A DNA stretch of 64,000 bases from Bordetella genomosp. 11 (lineage in GTDB: Bacteria; Pseudomonadota; Gammaproteobacteria; Burkholderiales; Burkholderiaceae_B), in contig NZ_NEVS01000004.1 in assembly GCF_002261215.1 (NCBI RefSeq), positions 2,170,001-2,234,000 on the forward strand, in the 5' to 3' direction. A program made the position numbers and the translations under genes. The notes under the pieces were generated by a model, which saw only the letters and a list, made by a program, of their open reading frames with translations, searched no databases and was not told the DNA's origin. This document shows, one piece after another, positions 37,933 through 46,853 of this stretch; position 1 is the stretch's first letter; every line of letters starts with the position of its first letter.

Positions 37933-39432
37933 ATGCCGCAAGCCGGGGCCACGGCCGATATGTCCTGCCCTCCGTCACTCCGCCCCGCCTTGCTAGGGCA
38001 GGTGCTGCGCACCGTTGCCCGGCCTTACCGTGTGGCCGCGATGGCCACGGCTTCGGCGGAGACCCTGGAAGCCAATCCGGCGACGATGCTGGCGGTGGCG
38101 ATCGATCGCGCCCGCGCGGCCCAGGCTCAAGGTGACGCGCCGGATACGGCGCAGCAACACCTTTTCGTGCAAGCGCTGTCACGCCTGATCCGCGATGCCA
38201 TGCGCGCGGAGCGCGGCGACCCGGCCTTTCAAGCCATGGTGCTCCGCCACCGCGTTGCGCACGTGCGCGAATACGCATCGCTGTCGGCCCACGCCGACAG
38301 CGATCGCCGGCGGGTACGCTCCATCGTCGACGCCGTCGCCCATCCGGGAAAAGGACGAGAGACAGCCCCGCTGCCCGCGCCACTGGCGCGCCTGCACGAG
38401 TTCGCGTCTTCGGCATCATGGACAGCGCTGGCCGCCGCTGCCCGGCAACTGACGCTCGCGACCGACACCGTGCCGGATGCCCGCCTGCAACGCGGCTTGG
38501 CCAGGCTGCTCGACAATCCGGCGCTGCAACGCTTGCAGCGCCTCGAAGCGCTGGCATCGGACGACCTGGTGCGCCAGCATCGGGCGCTACTGGACCGCAA
38601 CGGTCCGCGCGCGGGCAGCGCCGCGGCCGTCGAACAGGGCCGAACCACGCAACAGCGCGGCGCGGCGGTCGAGGCATCGGCCGCGCAAGCGCTACATATG
38701 CTGGCCCGGCGCCTTAACGCGGCACAAGCCGCAGACGCCTACCGGGTCGTCACGTCCATGTGCGTGCCGGCATCGATTCCGGGCAGCGCCGATCGCGCCA
38801 AGACGGAATGGGACGCCGTGCTGCTGCGGCGCGCGGCGCCTATCGCGCGGATGCCTGGACCCGTCGCGCAGACCGCCGACGGTTGCGGCACGGCATCCGC
38901 CGCCGGCAACGCCGATGCTGGGGCAGAATGGGACGTATGCCTGCTGGTAGAGGCGAAGGCGTCCATCGACGCCGCAGCCACGGACTTTCCCCGCCTGTTG
39001 CGCGGCCTGCGCCTGCTGGCCGGGGCCGATGCCAACACCCTGTATCCCTTCACGACGCAACAAGGCGTCGTGTGCCTGCGCGGCGCCTCGCTGCGAACGC
39101 TCGATGCGGACACGGATGCGGATGCGGACGATATCGGCACGCCGGTGCTCTATTGCTGTGACGTACCCGCGGATGCGGCGCCACGGCTGCTCAGCGCCGC
39201 CAGCCGCATGCAACTGCTGTCCGCGCCGGCGAGTCTGGAGTACGCCAGCCGGCTGGCACGGAACCAGCCGGTGGACGCACTGCAACTGGCGCCGGTCTGG
39301 CAGGCATTGCTGAGCTCGCCCCGGTGGCACGCCGTGCTGCACCAGTACCAGACTCTGCGCCGCGCCCGCGCATTGATGGTCCATGTCGCGGATCTGGCAG
39401 CGGCGATCGACGCACTGCCCGTGGATCCCTAG
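37933..39432 (+). CDS. Unknown protein with possible PD-(D/E)XK nuclease core
   Basis: 499-residue, Ala-rich, mostly helical cytoplasmic protein; I do not recognise the family. In the C-terminal half, residues fall in the order of a PD-(D/E)XK nuclease fold: Glu247 in a helix after RGAAVEASAAQAL, Asp294 in the strand TEWDAVLLRR, then Asp334-X5-Glu340-Ala-Lys342 in EWDVCLLVEAKAS. EWD occurs twice. The N-terminal half is made of helices without clear motif. No signal peptide or membrane segment. There is no clear ribosome site; a Met 9 codons later is possible. It stands alone, convergent with an MFS gene. Nuclease activity is a hypothesis only. Confidence 0.7.
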   Translation: MPQAGATADMSCPPSLRPALLGQVLRTVARPYRVAAMATASAETLEANPATMLAVAIDRARAAQAQGDAPDTAQQHLFVQALSRLIRDAMRAERGDPAFQAMVLRHRVAHVREYASLSAHADSDRRRVRSIVDAVAHPGKGRETAPLPAPLARLHEFASSASWTALAAAARQLTLATDTVPDARLQRGLARLLDNPALQRLQRLEALASDDLVRQHRALLDRNGPRAGSAAAVEQGRTTQQRGAAVEASAAQALHMLARRLNAAQAADAYRVVTSMCVPASIPGSADRAKTEWDAVLLRRAAPIARMPGPVAQTADGCGTASAAGNADAGAEWDVCLLVEAKASIDAAATDFPRLLRGLRLLAGADANTLYPFTTQQGVVCLRGASLRTLDADTDADADDIGTPVLYCCDVPADAAPRLLSAASRMQLLSAPASLEYASRLARNQPVDALQLAPVWQALLSSPRWHAVLHQYQTLRRARALMVHVADLAAAIDALPVDP

Positions 39433-39451
39433 ACCAGGCACCTCCGCGCGT

Positions 39452-39467
39452 GGAAGCCGACGCTTCC
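39452..39467. terminator. Short hairpin between convergent genes
   Basis: GGAAGC-CGAC-GCTTCC, perfect 6 bp stem, between the unknown gene and the MFS gene. Possible terminator; no T-run. Confidence 0.4.
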
Positions 39468-39490
39468 CACGGCGATGGAGCAAGGGCTCG

Positions 39491-40720
39491 TCACCGGCTA
39501 TCCACGGGCATCGCGCGACGCGACGCCGCCCAGAACAGCAAGGCAGACAGGCTCACCGCGGCGCCCAAGGCACATACCCCCGGCCAGCCGGCATGGGCAT
39601 AGGTGACCGTCGTGCCTATTGCCCCCAAGCCGCTGCCCACCGCATAGAAAAGCATGTACAGCCCGATCAACCGGCCATGGGCCCGCGGACCCGCGCGCAG
39701 GATCATGCTCTGGTTCGTCACGTGCAAGGCCTGGCCGCCGAGGTCGAGCAATACGATTCCGACCAGAAGCGCCCACAACGACCGGTCCACTTGCGAAAGC
39801 GGCCACCAGGCAAGCAGCAGAACGGCCAGGGCCATCCCGCTGACACGCTGGCCCAGGCCCCGATCGGCCCAGCGTCCCGCGCGCGCGGCGGCCAGCGCGC
39901 CGACGGCGCCCACCAGGCCGAAAGCGCCGATGGTCGTGTGCGAAAAGCTCCATGGCGGCGTGCTCAAGGGCAATACCAGCGCGCTCCAGAAGATATTGAA
40001 AGCCGCGAACATCAGCAAAGCCAGCACGCCGCGGATCTGCAGCACCCTCTCCTTGCGCAGCAAGGTAAACATCGAAGCGATCAAACTTCCATATCCCGGC
40101 ACATCAGGCGCGACCGCCAGCACCGGCAGGCGCCGCCATAGCGGAACGGCCAGCGCCAGCATCAATACCGCCGAGCAGAAGTAGACGCCGCGCCAACCCG
40201 TCAGGTCGCTCACCGCCCCGGCAAATACACGGGCAAGCAGTAGGCCGACGAACACGCCGCTCTGCGCTGCCCCGACCACCCGGCCCTGTTCCCCGTGGCC
40301 TGCGGCACTGGCGGCATAGGCGATCAGGCCCTGGGTCATCGCGGTACCCAGCAGGCCGACGGCCAGCATCCCGGCCAGCAGTACCGGGGTGGCGGACGCC
40401 AGCCCTACGAGGCAAAGCGCGCAGACCAGGCCCGATAGCTGCACGGCCATGAGCCAGCGACGATCCAGGCGATCTCCCAGCGGCACCAGCAGCAGCAAGG
40501 CCAAGGCGCAGCCCAACTGCGTGGCGGTGATCACGCCCCCGACTGCCGCATGGCTTATGCCGAAGTCCGAAGACAGCGCGTCCAGCAACGGCTGCGCATA
40601 GTAGACGTTTGCCACGCTCAGGCCGCTGGCCGCCGCGAACAGCAGCACAAGGCCGTTCGACATGCCTGCCTGCCGCGCGGACGCGGCACTGGCGCGCCGT
40701 AATGAAGACACGCTGCTCAT
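39491..40720 (-). CDS. MFS transporter
   Basis: Twelve-helix MFS exporter of 409 residues: GLSVANVYYAQPLLDALSSD is the typical first-loop motif of the YgaY/NarK-like multidrug subgroup (DHA1), followed by LVPLGDRLDRRWLM (motif A). Start at MSSVSSLRRA with GGGGG upstream; a Met 3 codons earlier is possible. The promoter lies inside a large inverted repeat at 40734-40785, so expression is tightly controlled by some regulator not encoded next to it. Confidence 0.88.
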   Translation of the reverse strand: MSSVSSLRRASAASARQAGMSNGLVLLFAAASGLSVANVYYAQPLLDALSSDFGISHAAVGGVITATQLGCALALLLLVPLGDRLDRRWLMAVQLSGLVCALCLVGLASATPVLLAGMLAVGLLGTAMTQGLIAYAASAAGHGEQGRVVGAAQSGVFVGLLLARVFAGAVSDLTGWRGVYFCSAVLMLALAVPLWRRLPVLAVAPDVPGYGSLIASMFTLLRKERVLQIRGVLALLMFAAFNIFWSALVLPLSTPPWSFSHTTIGAFGLVGAVGALAAARAGRWADRGLGQRVSGMALAVLLLAWWPLSQVDRSLWALLVGIVLLDLGGQALHVTNQSMILRAGPRAHGRLIGLYMLFYAVGSGLGAIGTTVTYAHAGWPGVCALGAAVSLSALLFWAASRRAMPVDSR

Positions 40721-40733
40721 GACCCCCATACCA

Positions 40734-40785
40734 GTTGCAAAACAAAACCAGATGGATCGTAGACGCATTGGTTTTAAATTGCAAC
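40734..40785. promoter_or_regulatory. Promoter with two facing 17-base operator half-sites
   Basis: GTTGCAAAACAAAACCA (40734-40750) and TGGTTTTAAATTGCAAC (40769-40785) are inverted copies with 14 of 17 positions alike, 18 bases apart. On the minus strand TTGCAA and TACGAT, spacer 17, look like -35 and -10 elements of the MFS gene and lie within and between the arms. Confidence 0.6.
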
Positions 40786-40807
40786 CAGAATGGCGGATGC
40801 GGTTTTG

Positions 40808-41731
40808 CTACTCGCGCGCGAGTGAGACCAGTTCGCCGTTGAAGCGCGGTGCATCCTCGTAGAAAGTGGCATGGCCCACTCCCTGGTACAGCGAAAGCCG
40901 CGCCTGCGCGATTTTCGAGGCGGTATGCCGGCTCATTGCAACCGCGGAGATCTGGTCCTGCTCGCCGTGAGTGACCAGGACAGGGATCCGGACCTGCTGC
41001 AGGACATCATCGTATTGCGCCGGACGGCCGCCCAGCAGCTTACGCACGGCAACCGGCGTCTCATTGTTGAAGCGCACCATCTCGGCCATCGCGGCCGCCG
41101 AGGGCTGATGTTCGAAACACGCGCGCAGGAAGGCTTCCGTGCCGCGTTGCGCGGTGGCGGGGTCATCCGACAGCATGTCGATGAGCAGCGCATAGGAACG
41201 TCCCAGCGTGGCGCGGTCGCCGGTGGAAGTCGCCGCCACGTAGTTGATCGCGTGCAGTTCTCCGTCGCCGTAGACGCCCAGGTAGTCGTTGATGACCCGT
41301 CCTCCATAGGACCATGCCACCACCGATGGCTTGGCACGGCATGTTGCATGGATCACGGTATGCAGATCGTCCGCCCATCTTCGCGGATCGCGGTAGGCTT
41401 CCGGTACCAGCGGCTTATCCGACTGCCCATGGCCGCGCAGGTCATACGCCACGAGATGGAAATCGCGAAGCAATAGGGGATCATGCCATTGCCTGTCCCA
41501 GCTTTCGTGGCTTTGCGAGAATCCATGGACGAATACGATGGGCGGGCCGGCGCGATTGCCGGCCTCGAACACGGCAAGGGCGACACCGTCGCTGGCCGCG
41601 GAGCGAATCATGCGCGGTCGCGCGCTATCGCCTGTCTGCCCCGCCCATGCGACGGGCGTGGTCGCGCACGCCGCCAGCGCGGCGCAGGCTTGCTTCAGCA
41701 TGCGGCGGCGCGCCAGATTGTCCAGTGCCAT
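40808..41731 (-). CDS. Tat-exported alpha/beta hydrolase
   Basis: 307-residue alpha/beta hydrolase. The N-terminus has a twin-arginine-type signal (ARRRMLKQACAALAACA, then AWA-G), so the folded enzyme is probably sent to the periplasm. Nucleophile elbow AWSYGG (Ser), acid Asp in HGEQDQIS, and His in GVGHATFYED. FVHGFSQSHESWDRQW holds the oxyanion region. Start chosen at ATG 41731 with AAGGAG upstream. Substrate unknown; stands alone. Confidence 0.85.
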   Translation of the reverse strand: MALDNLARRRMLKQACAALAACATTPVAWAGQTGDSARPRMIRSAASDGVALAVFEAGNRAGPPIVFVHGFSQSHESWDRQWHDPLLLRDFHLVAYDLRGHGQSDKPLVPEAYRDPRRWADDLHTVIHATCRAKPSVVAWSYGGRVINDYLGVYGDGELHAINYVAATSTGDRATLGRSYALLIDMLSDDPATAQRGTEAFLRACFEHQPSAAAMAEMVRFNNETPVAVRKLLGGRPAQYDDVLQQVRIPVLVTHGEQDQISAVAMSRHTASKIAQARLSLYQGVGHATFYEDAPRFNGELVSLARE

Positions 41732-41907
41732 CGTTGTCTCCTTTATCGTTGTCCAGTGCGCCGCATCGAGCGTCACGGCATCGCCTTATGGCGATCGCCG
41801 TCGGAAAGGGCGGCGACGTAAGGCTATAGACGAATGACGATGGCTGGAAATGAAAAATATCGCGATGCATGATCGACCCCGTCGATGGATGCCGCTTCAA
41901 GACCCCC

Positions 41908-42837
41908 TCATGCGCCGCCCAGCATCAGATCCAGGTTTTGCACGGCGGCACCGGATGCGCCCTTGCCCAGGTTGTCGAAGACGGCGGCCAGCAGCACCTG
42001 CCCGCGCCGGGCGTTGACGAACACGGCCAACCTGAGGTCGTTGGTTCCATTCAATGCCAGCGGATCGAGATGCGTCGTCGCTTCGGCCTGCGCCAGCGGC
42101 ATCACCTGGACATGGGCCTCGCCGGAATACCGGCTCGCCAGGCAGGCGTGCAATCGTTCGCCGTCGACGCCGGCCGGCAGCAGGCGCAACTCGATGGGTA
42201 CCGTCAGCACGATCCCCTGCCGATACGCGCCATAGGCCGGCACGAAGAAGGGCCGGTGCTCCAGATCCGCATGCAGTTGCATCTCTGGCGTGTGCTTGTG
42301 CTCCAGTGCCAGTCCATACACCTGGGAAGGCGCCACGGACGGCGATGCGCCTGCCTCGTGGGCCTCGATCGCCGCCCTTCCCCCGCCCGAGTATCCGGAG
42401 ATCGCCGAAACGGCCACCGGATAGTCGCGGGGCAACAGGCCGGCCTGCACCAACGGCCGCAGCAGGGCGATCGCCCCGGTCGGATAGCAGCCCGGATTGG
42501 TGACACGTACCGCCTCGGCGATGCGCCGCGCCTGTCCCGCAGCCATCTCCGGAAATCCATAGACCCAGTCGGGCTGAGTACGGTGCGCCGAGCTCGCGTC
42601 GATGACCCGCACGTTCGGATTCTCGATAAAGGCCACCGCCTCGCGCGCGGCCGCGTCAGGCAGGCACAGGATCGCGATGTCGCAATCGTTGATCGCTTGC
42701 GCGCGCTGCCGGGCATCCTTGCGTTCCGCCGCGGGCAAGGTGATCAGCCGCAGGTCGCCGCGGTCCCGCAGGCGGTCGTGGATCTGCAACCCGGTCGTGC
42801 CCTGGTCGCCGTCGATGAATACGGTTGGAAGATTCAT
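41908..42837 (-). CDS. argC: N-acetyl-gamma-glutamyl-phosphate reductase, type 2
   Basis: Third enzyme of arginine synthesis: NADPH-dependent reduction of N-acetylglutamyl phosphate. 309 residues, the shorter ArgC type 2 (TIGR01851 kind): [20 protein letters not shown] binds the nucleotide and the catalytic Cys is in TNPGCYPTG. The family often appears as a second copy in Burkholderiales. It is apart from other arg genes and is divergent from a LysR gene, which suggests use in a special condition. Confidence 0.93.
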   Translation of the reverse strand: MNLPTVFIDGDQGTTGLQIHDRLRDRGDLRLITLPAAERKDARQRAQAINDCDIAILCLPDAAAREAVAFIENPNVRVIDASSAHRTQPDWVYGFPEMAAGQARRIAEAVRVTNPGCYPTGAIALLRPLVQAGLLPRDYPVAVSAISGYSGGGRAAIEAHEAGASPSVAPSQVYGLALEHKHTPEMQLHADLEHRPFFVPAYGAYRQGIVLTVPIELRLLPAGVDGERLHACLASRYSGEAHVQVMPLAQAEATTHLDPLALNGTNDLRLAVFVNARRGQVLLAAVFDNLGKGASGAAVQNLDLMLGGA

Positions 42838-42880
42838 GGCTTCGCGCCCTCGCGTTGTATGTGCCGATGGGATTGCCGTA

Positions 42881-42902
42881 TATTCACCTCAATCCGAGAA
42901 TA
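42881..42902. promoter_or_regulatory. Candidate LysR site between argC and lysR
   Basis: TATTC-N12-GAATA, in the divergent spacer, overlapping the likely promoters. The arm size and spacing fit a LysR dimer. Confidence 0.45.
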
Positions 42903-42957
42903 GGAAAACTTGAATTTCCTGATCGACAGATGCAGGAATTCTGAACAAGGATGCCCG

Positions 42958-43851
42958 ATGCGCGAGATCAGCCTGGACCGCCTGCGCACGCTCGTGGCGA
43001 TTGCCGACCACGGGTCCTTTGCCGCCGCCGCGCGGCTGCTGCACCTGGCGCCCCCCACGGTCAGCCTGCATATCGCCGAGCTCGAGCGCCGTATCGGCAC
43101 CGCTTTGCTGTCCCGCCGGCGGGGCAACGTGCGGCCATCGGCGGCGGGGGAAATGCTGGTGGAACGGGCGCGCCGGCTGCTGTCCGAAGTCGAATCCACG
43201 CTGGACGACGTCAGCCGTCAAGTGCAAGGGCTGGCCGGACGCGTTCGGCTGGGCGCCTCCACTGGCGCCATCGCCCATCTATTGCCGCAGGCGGTGGAAC
43301 GGCTGCGCAAGCACCATCCGGATATCGAAGTGCAGATCGCCGTGCTTACATCGCAGGAAACGCTGGCGCGCCTCGCGCAGGGCAAGCTGGACGTGGGCCT
43401 GGTCGCCCTGCCCCAGGCGCCGGTCGCCGGCCTGTCCATCCGGCCGTGGCGGCGCGATCCGGTGATGGCATTCCTGCCCTCCGCCTGGCGTGCCCCGGCC
43501 CGCGTCACGCCAGCGTGGCTCGCGCTACGGCCGCTGATTCTCAACGACGCCAGCACCCGCCTGTCGCGGCTGACATCCGAATGGTTCGCGGTGGGTGGCT
43601 ACCGGCCGGCGCCGCGCATCGAGCTGAACTACAACGACGCCATCAAAAGCCTCGTCGCGGCGGGCTATGGTGCCGCGCTGCTGCCGCACGAGGCAGGCGC
43701 GCAGCAGCCGGATACGCGTGTCGCCCTGCGCCCGCTGCGTCCCGCCCTCTGGCGCGAACTTGGTATCGCCCATCGCGCCGGGCCCGCCGAACGCGCGACG
43801 CAACATGTACTGGACGCGTTGTGGGAGTTGAAAGGACGAGGCGAAGGCTGA
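42958..43851 (+). CDS. LysR-family regulator divergent from argC
   Basis: 297-residue LysR protein (MREISLDRLRTLVAIADHGS; HTH APPTVSLHIAELERRIG). Start at the ATG with AAGGA upstream; a TTG 16 codons earlier is less likely. It is divergent from argC and so may control arginine synthesis, for instance as an arginine- or lysine-responsive regulator; this is inferred from place only. Confidence 0.92.
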   Translation: MREISLDRLRTLVAIADHGSFAAAARLLHLAPPTVSLHIAELERRIGTALLSRRRGNVRPSAAGEMLVERARRLLSEVESTLDDVSRQVQGLAGRVRLGASTGAIAHLLPQAVERLRKHHPDIEVQIAVLTSQETLARLAQGKLDVGLVALPQAPVAGLSIRPWRRDPVMAFLPSAWRAPARVTPAWLALRPLILNDASTRLSRLTSEWFAVGGYRPAPRIELNYNDAIKSLVAAGYGAALLPHEAGAQQPDTRVALRPLRPALWRELGIAHRAGPAERATQHVLDALWELKGRGEG

Positions 43852-43894
43852 CGGGCTCGGGCGGACCGGCGGCTTGCCCGATGTGCGGCCGGCA

Positions 43895-44866
43895 TCAATG
43901 CGACGAGACATAATCCGACCGGGCGGGTTCCGGCGGCATGGCGAACCCTTCCCGCATCCGCTTCGTTTCGGCGGCGGGGGTCAGCCCGAAGAGCCGCTTG
44001 AACTCCCGATTGAACTGTGAAGGGCTCGCGTATCCGACGGCATGGCTGGCGGCCTCCGCGGTCATTCCCTGGCGCACCATCAACAAACGTGCCTGGTGCA
44101 GGCGGGTGGACTTCACATACTGCATGGGCGACGTGCGCGTGATGATCTTGAAGTGACTGTGGAAGGTGGGCACGCTCATGCCCGCCTCATGGGCCAGTTG
44201 CCCAAGGTCCAGCGGCTGCGCATAGGCGCTGTGGATACGACGCAGCGCCTTGCCGATTTTCCCGAACTGGCCCTGCATGGCCAAGGCGGAGCGCATCGCC
44301 TTGCCCTGCGCGCCTGTCAGGACGCGAAAGTACAGTTCCCGCACCAGGGCGGGCCCCAGGATCGCGGCGTCGAGCGGCCGATTCATCGCGTCCAGAAAGC
44401 GCATCACCGAGACCCGCAACGGCGCGTCCATGCGACTGGACATCATGCTCCGGGGAACCTCTTCGGGCGCCGGCGTCCGCTGCTGATCGATCTGCATCGT
44501 CAACTCGGCGGCAAGGCGGAAGTCCAGATGCATGTAGATGGCCAGCAGGGGCCGCTGCGGCGTCCCCTCGGATTCCATCGTAAACGGCACCGGCACGGAC
44601 ACCGCCAGATAGTGCTGTTCGTCGTACAGGTAGACCTCGCCGCCGAAGAAGCCCCGCTTGCGTCCCTGGCAAACGATGACGATGCCAGGGTCGTACAGGA
44701 CGGGGACGCGCGACAGGGGACGATCCGAACGCAGGATGCGCACATCGGGCAGCGCCGTCAGGTTGTATCCCTCGTCGGGCGCCAAGGCGCGCACCAAGGC
44801 GGCCATGCGCTGCTGCTCGTCGCGCGGCCGGGCCTGGCGATTTTGTTCATCTCCGCACACGCTCAT
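43895..44866 (-). CDS. AraC-family regulator with AraC_N domain
   Basis: 323-residue regulator. The N-terminal domain (VLYDPGIVIVCQGRKRGFFG, then YLAVSVPVPF) is the AraC_N type and the C-terminal double HTH reads LGQLAHEAGMSVPTFHSHFK and ASHAVGYASPSQFNREFKRL. It is divergent from the SDR at 44960. This pairing of an AraC_N regulator with an SDR is common. ATG 44866 chosen over a TTG four codons earlier. Confidence 0.92.
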   Translation of the reverse strand: MSVCGDEQNRQARPRDEQQRMAALVRALAPDEGYNLTALPDVRILRSDRPLSRVPVLYDPGIVIVCQGRKRGFFGGEVYLYDEQHYLAVSVPVPFTMESEGTPQRPLLAIYMHLDFRLAAELTMQIDQQRTPAPEEVPRSMMSSRMDAPLRVSVMRFLDAMNRPLDAAILGPALVRELYFRVLTGAQGKAMRSALAMQGQFGKIGKALRRIHSAYAQPLDLGQLAHEAGMSVPTFHSHFKIITRTSPMQYVKSTRLHQARLLMVRQGMTAEAASHAVGYASPSQFNREFKRLFGLTPAAETKRMREGFAMPPEPARSDYVSSH

Positions 44867-44890
44867 AAGAATAGGCAAGGAAATAAGAAA

Positions 44891-44918
44891 TTTTGCCCTG
44901 ATAAGGGCATCTGCAAAA
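44891..44918. promoter_or_regulatory. Nested inverted repeats, AraC/SDR spacer
   Basis: TTTTGC (44891-44896) and GCAAAA (44913-44918), with GCCCT-GATA-AGGGC (44895-44908) between. Candidate control site for the SDR. Confidence 0.4.
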
Positions 44919-44959
44919 GATTAATGTACAAGCATTCCAACATTCATCGGAGCTATCCC

Positions 44960-45793
44960 ATGTCATCCGTCAGGATTCTGCTCATTACCGGCGTCAGCAG
45001 CGGCTTCGGCCGGGCCCTGGCCCAGGCGGCGGTCGCGGCCGGCCATCGCGTCGTGGGTACGGTGCGCAGCGAACAGGCGAAGCAGGACTTCGAACGTCTC
45101 GCCCCCGATAACGCGACAGGCTACGTGCTGGACGTCACCGACTTCGATTCCATCGCCGGCGTGGTGGCCGACATCGAAGCGGCCGTCGGACCTATCGATG
45201 TCCTCGTCAACAATGCGGGCTACGGCCACGAAGGCGTCATGGAGGAATCCCCGCTGGCGGATATGCGCCGGCAGTTCGACGTCAACGTCTTTGGCGCGGT
45301 CGCCATGACCAAGGCAGTGCTGCCCTATATGCGCGCGCGCCGGCGCGGACACATCCTGAACATCACTTCGATGGGCGGCTACATCACCATGCCGGGCATC
45401 GCGTACTACTGCGGCAGCAAGTTCGCGCTGGAGGGTATCTCCGAGGCGCTCGGCCAGGAGGTGAAGCCTTTCGGCATCCACGTTACGGCCGTAGCGCCGG
45501 GTTCGTTCCGCACGGATTGGGCCGGTCGCTCCATGGCGCGCACGCCGCGCTCGATTGCCGACTACGATGCGCTGTTCGATCCGATCCGCAAAGCCCGCGA
45601 GGAAAAGAGCGGCAAGCAGCTGGGCGATCCGGAGAAGGCGGCCCATGCCATGCTGGCGGTCATCGGAAGCGACGCACCGCCGGCGCATCTGCTGCTGGGC
45701 AGCGACGCGCTAAAACTGGTGCGGCAGAAGCTCGCGGCGTTGACGGACGAACTCGATGCATGGGAAGCGATCACGCGTTCGACGGATGGCTGA
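44960..45793 (+). CDS. Short-chain dehydrogenase/reductase
   Basis: SDR of 277 residues: TGVSSGFG, NNAG, ITSMGGY (Ser) and YCGSK. The same subgroup as the SDR at 31151 (both have RRRGHI before the serine strand and a similar C-terminal LLLG-DAL motif), so the two are paralogues. Divergent from the AraC-type gene. CGGAGC before the ATG. Substrate unknown. Confidence 0.92.
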   Translation: MSSVRILLITGVSSGFGRALAQAAVAAGHRVVGTVRSEQAKQDFERLAPDNATGYVLDVTDFDSIAGVVADIEAAVGPIDVLVNNAGYGHEGVMEESPLADMRRQFDVNVFGAVAMTKAVLPYMRARRRGHILNITSMGGYITMPGIAYYCGSKFALEGISEALGQEVKPFGIHVTAVAPGSFRTDWAGRSMARTPRSIADYDALFDPIRKAREEKSGKQLGDPEKAAHAMLAVIGSDAPPAHLLLGSDALKLVRQKLAALTDELDAWEAITRSTDG

Positions 45794-45878
45794 GCACTCC
45801 CAACCACGGCACGGCGGCGGTCGAAGCGGCATGTGGCGCGCTCAGGCGCGCCGGCCGCTTGAACAGGCGTTCACCTGA

Positions 45879-46730
45879 TCAAGCCTCCGACCGGATGGTG
45901 TAGTCGGCCATCACGGACCAATCCTTGTTTCCGCCCCCGGCCTCGACCGCTTCGGCCATCCGGCGATGCACGGCCTCCAGCATCGGCAGCCGCCGCCCCT
46001 GCTCTTGCGCCGCCGCGTTGGCAAGCCGCAAATCCTTCAATCCCAGCGTGGCCTTGAACCCGGCCTCGTGCCGGTCCTGGATGATGTGGGACGAATAGAC
46101 CTGATAGGAACGGCTGCCGAACAGCGTGTTCAGAATCAAATCGAAGAAGCGCTCCCGTCCCAATCCGTTGGATTCGGTCAGTACCACGGCTTCGGCCATC
46201 GCTTCGATCGCCATCGCGATCATCATGTTGCAGGCGATCTTGGCTGCGTGAGCCATGGGCGGCTGGTCGCCCATGTCCCAAATCCGCTTGCCGATGACTT
46301 CCAGCGCGGGTCTCGCCTTCCCGATCGCCGCCGGCGCGCCGGCCACCAGGATATTGAGTTCACCTTTCGCCGCGACATCCGGGCGTCCAAGAACGGGCGC
46401 GGCCACATAATCGATCCCCGCGGCGCGGTGGCACTCCACCAGTTCGCGCGCGAACTCCAGGGAAATCGTCGAACACACCACATGCACCAGGCCGGGCCGG
46501 GCTTGCGACAGAAGGCCAGGGTCGAGCAGGACACCGCGGATCGCCGCGTCGTCGGACAGCATCGTCAAAACCACCTCGGCCTGCAAGACCCGCGCGGGCG
46601 TCTGCGCGACGCGCACGCCAGCCACATCCCCGCCCGACCGATTCCAGGCGATGACCGCGTGGCCCGCGGCGGCGAGATTGCGGGCAATCTCCTTGCCCAT
46701 TGCGCCGAGCCCGATGATTCCGATTTCCAT
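45879..46730 (-). CDS. 3-hydroxyisobutyrate-dehydrogenase-family oxidoreductase
   Basis: Beta-hydroxyacid dehydrogenase of 283 residues. Rossmann motif GLGAMGKEIA at the N-terminus and the catalytic-lysine helix AAKIACNMMIAM. Members oxidise 3-hydroxyisobutyrate, tartronate semialdehyde or imines; which one cannot be told. Start with CAGGAG upstream at 46730. A TetR gene is divergent, with two palindromic sites between, so its substrate or a related compound is probably the inducer. Confidence 0.9.
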   Translation of the reverse strand: MEIGIIGLGAMGKEIARNLAAAGHAVIAWNRSGGDVAGVRVAQTPARVLQAEVVLTMLSDDAAIRGVLLDPGLLSQARPGLVHVVCSTISLEFARELVECHRAAGIDYVAAPVLGRPDVAAKGELNILVAGAPAAIGKARPALEVIGKRIWDMGDQPPMAHAAKIACNMMIAMAIEAMAEAVVLTESNGLGRERFFDLILNTLFGSRSYQVYSSHIIQDRHEAGFKATLGLKDLRLANAAAQEQGRRLPMLEAVHRRMAEAVEAGGGNKDWSVMADYTIRSEA

Positions 46731-46757
46731 AAGCGACTCCTGGTGTATGGCCAATAT

Positions 46758-46824
46758 ATGTATCGATCGGTACATTACTTGCGCGGCACGGAGGTGTCAA
46801 CGATTTATGTATTAATTGGTATAT
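46758..46824. promoter_or_regulatory. Two TetR operators
   Basis: ATGTATCGATCGGTACAT (46758-46775) has 16 of 18 positions symmetric; ATGTATTAATTGGTATAT (46807-46824) is a weaker version, 14 of 18. Centres are 49 bases apart, between the divergent dehydrogenase and TetR genes. Confidence 0.65.
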
Positions 46825-46853
46825 TTATCCCGACAATTCTCGTGGACACTGAC

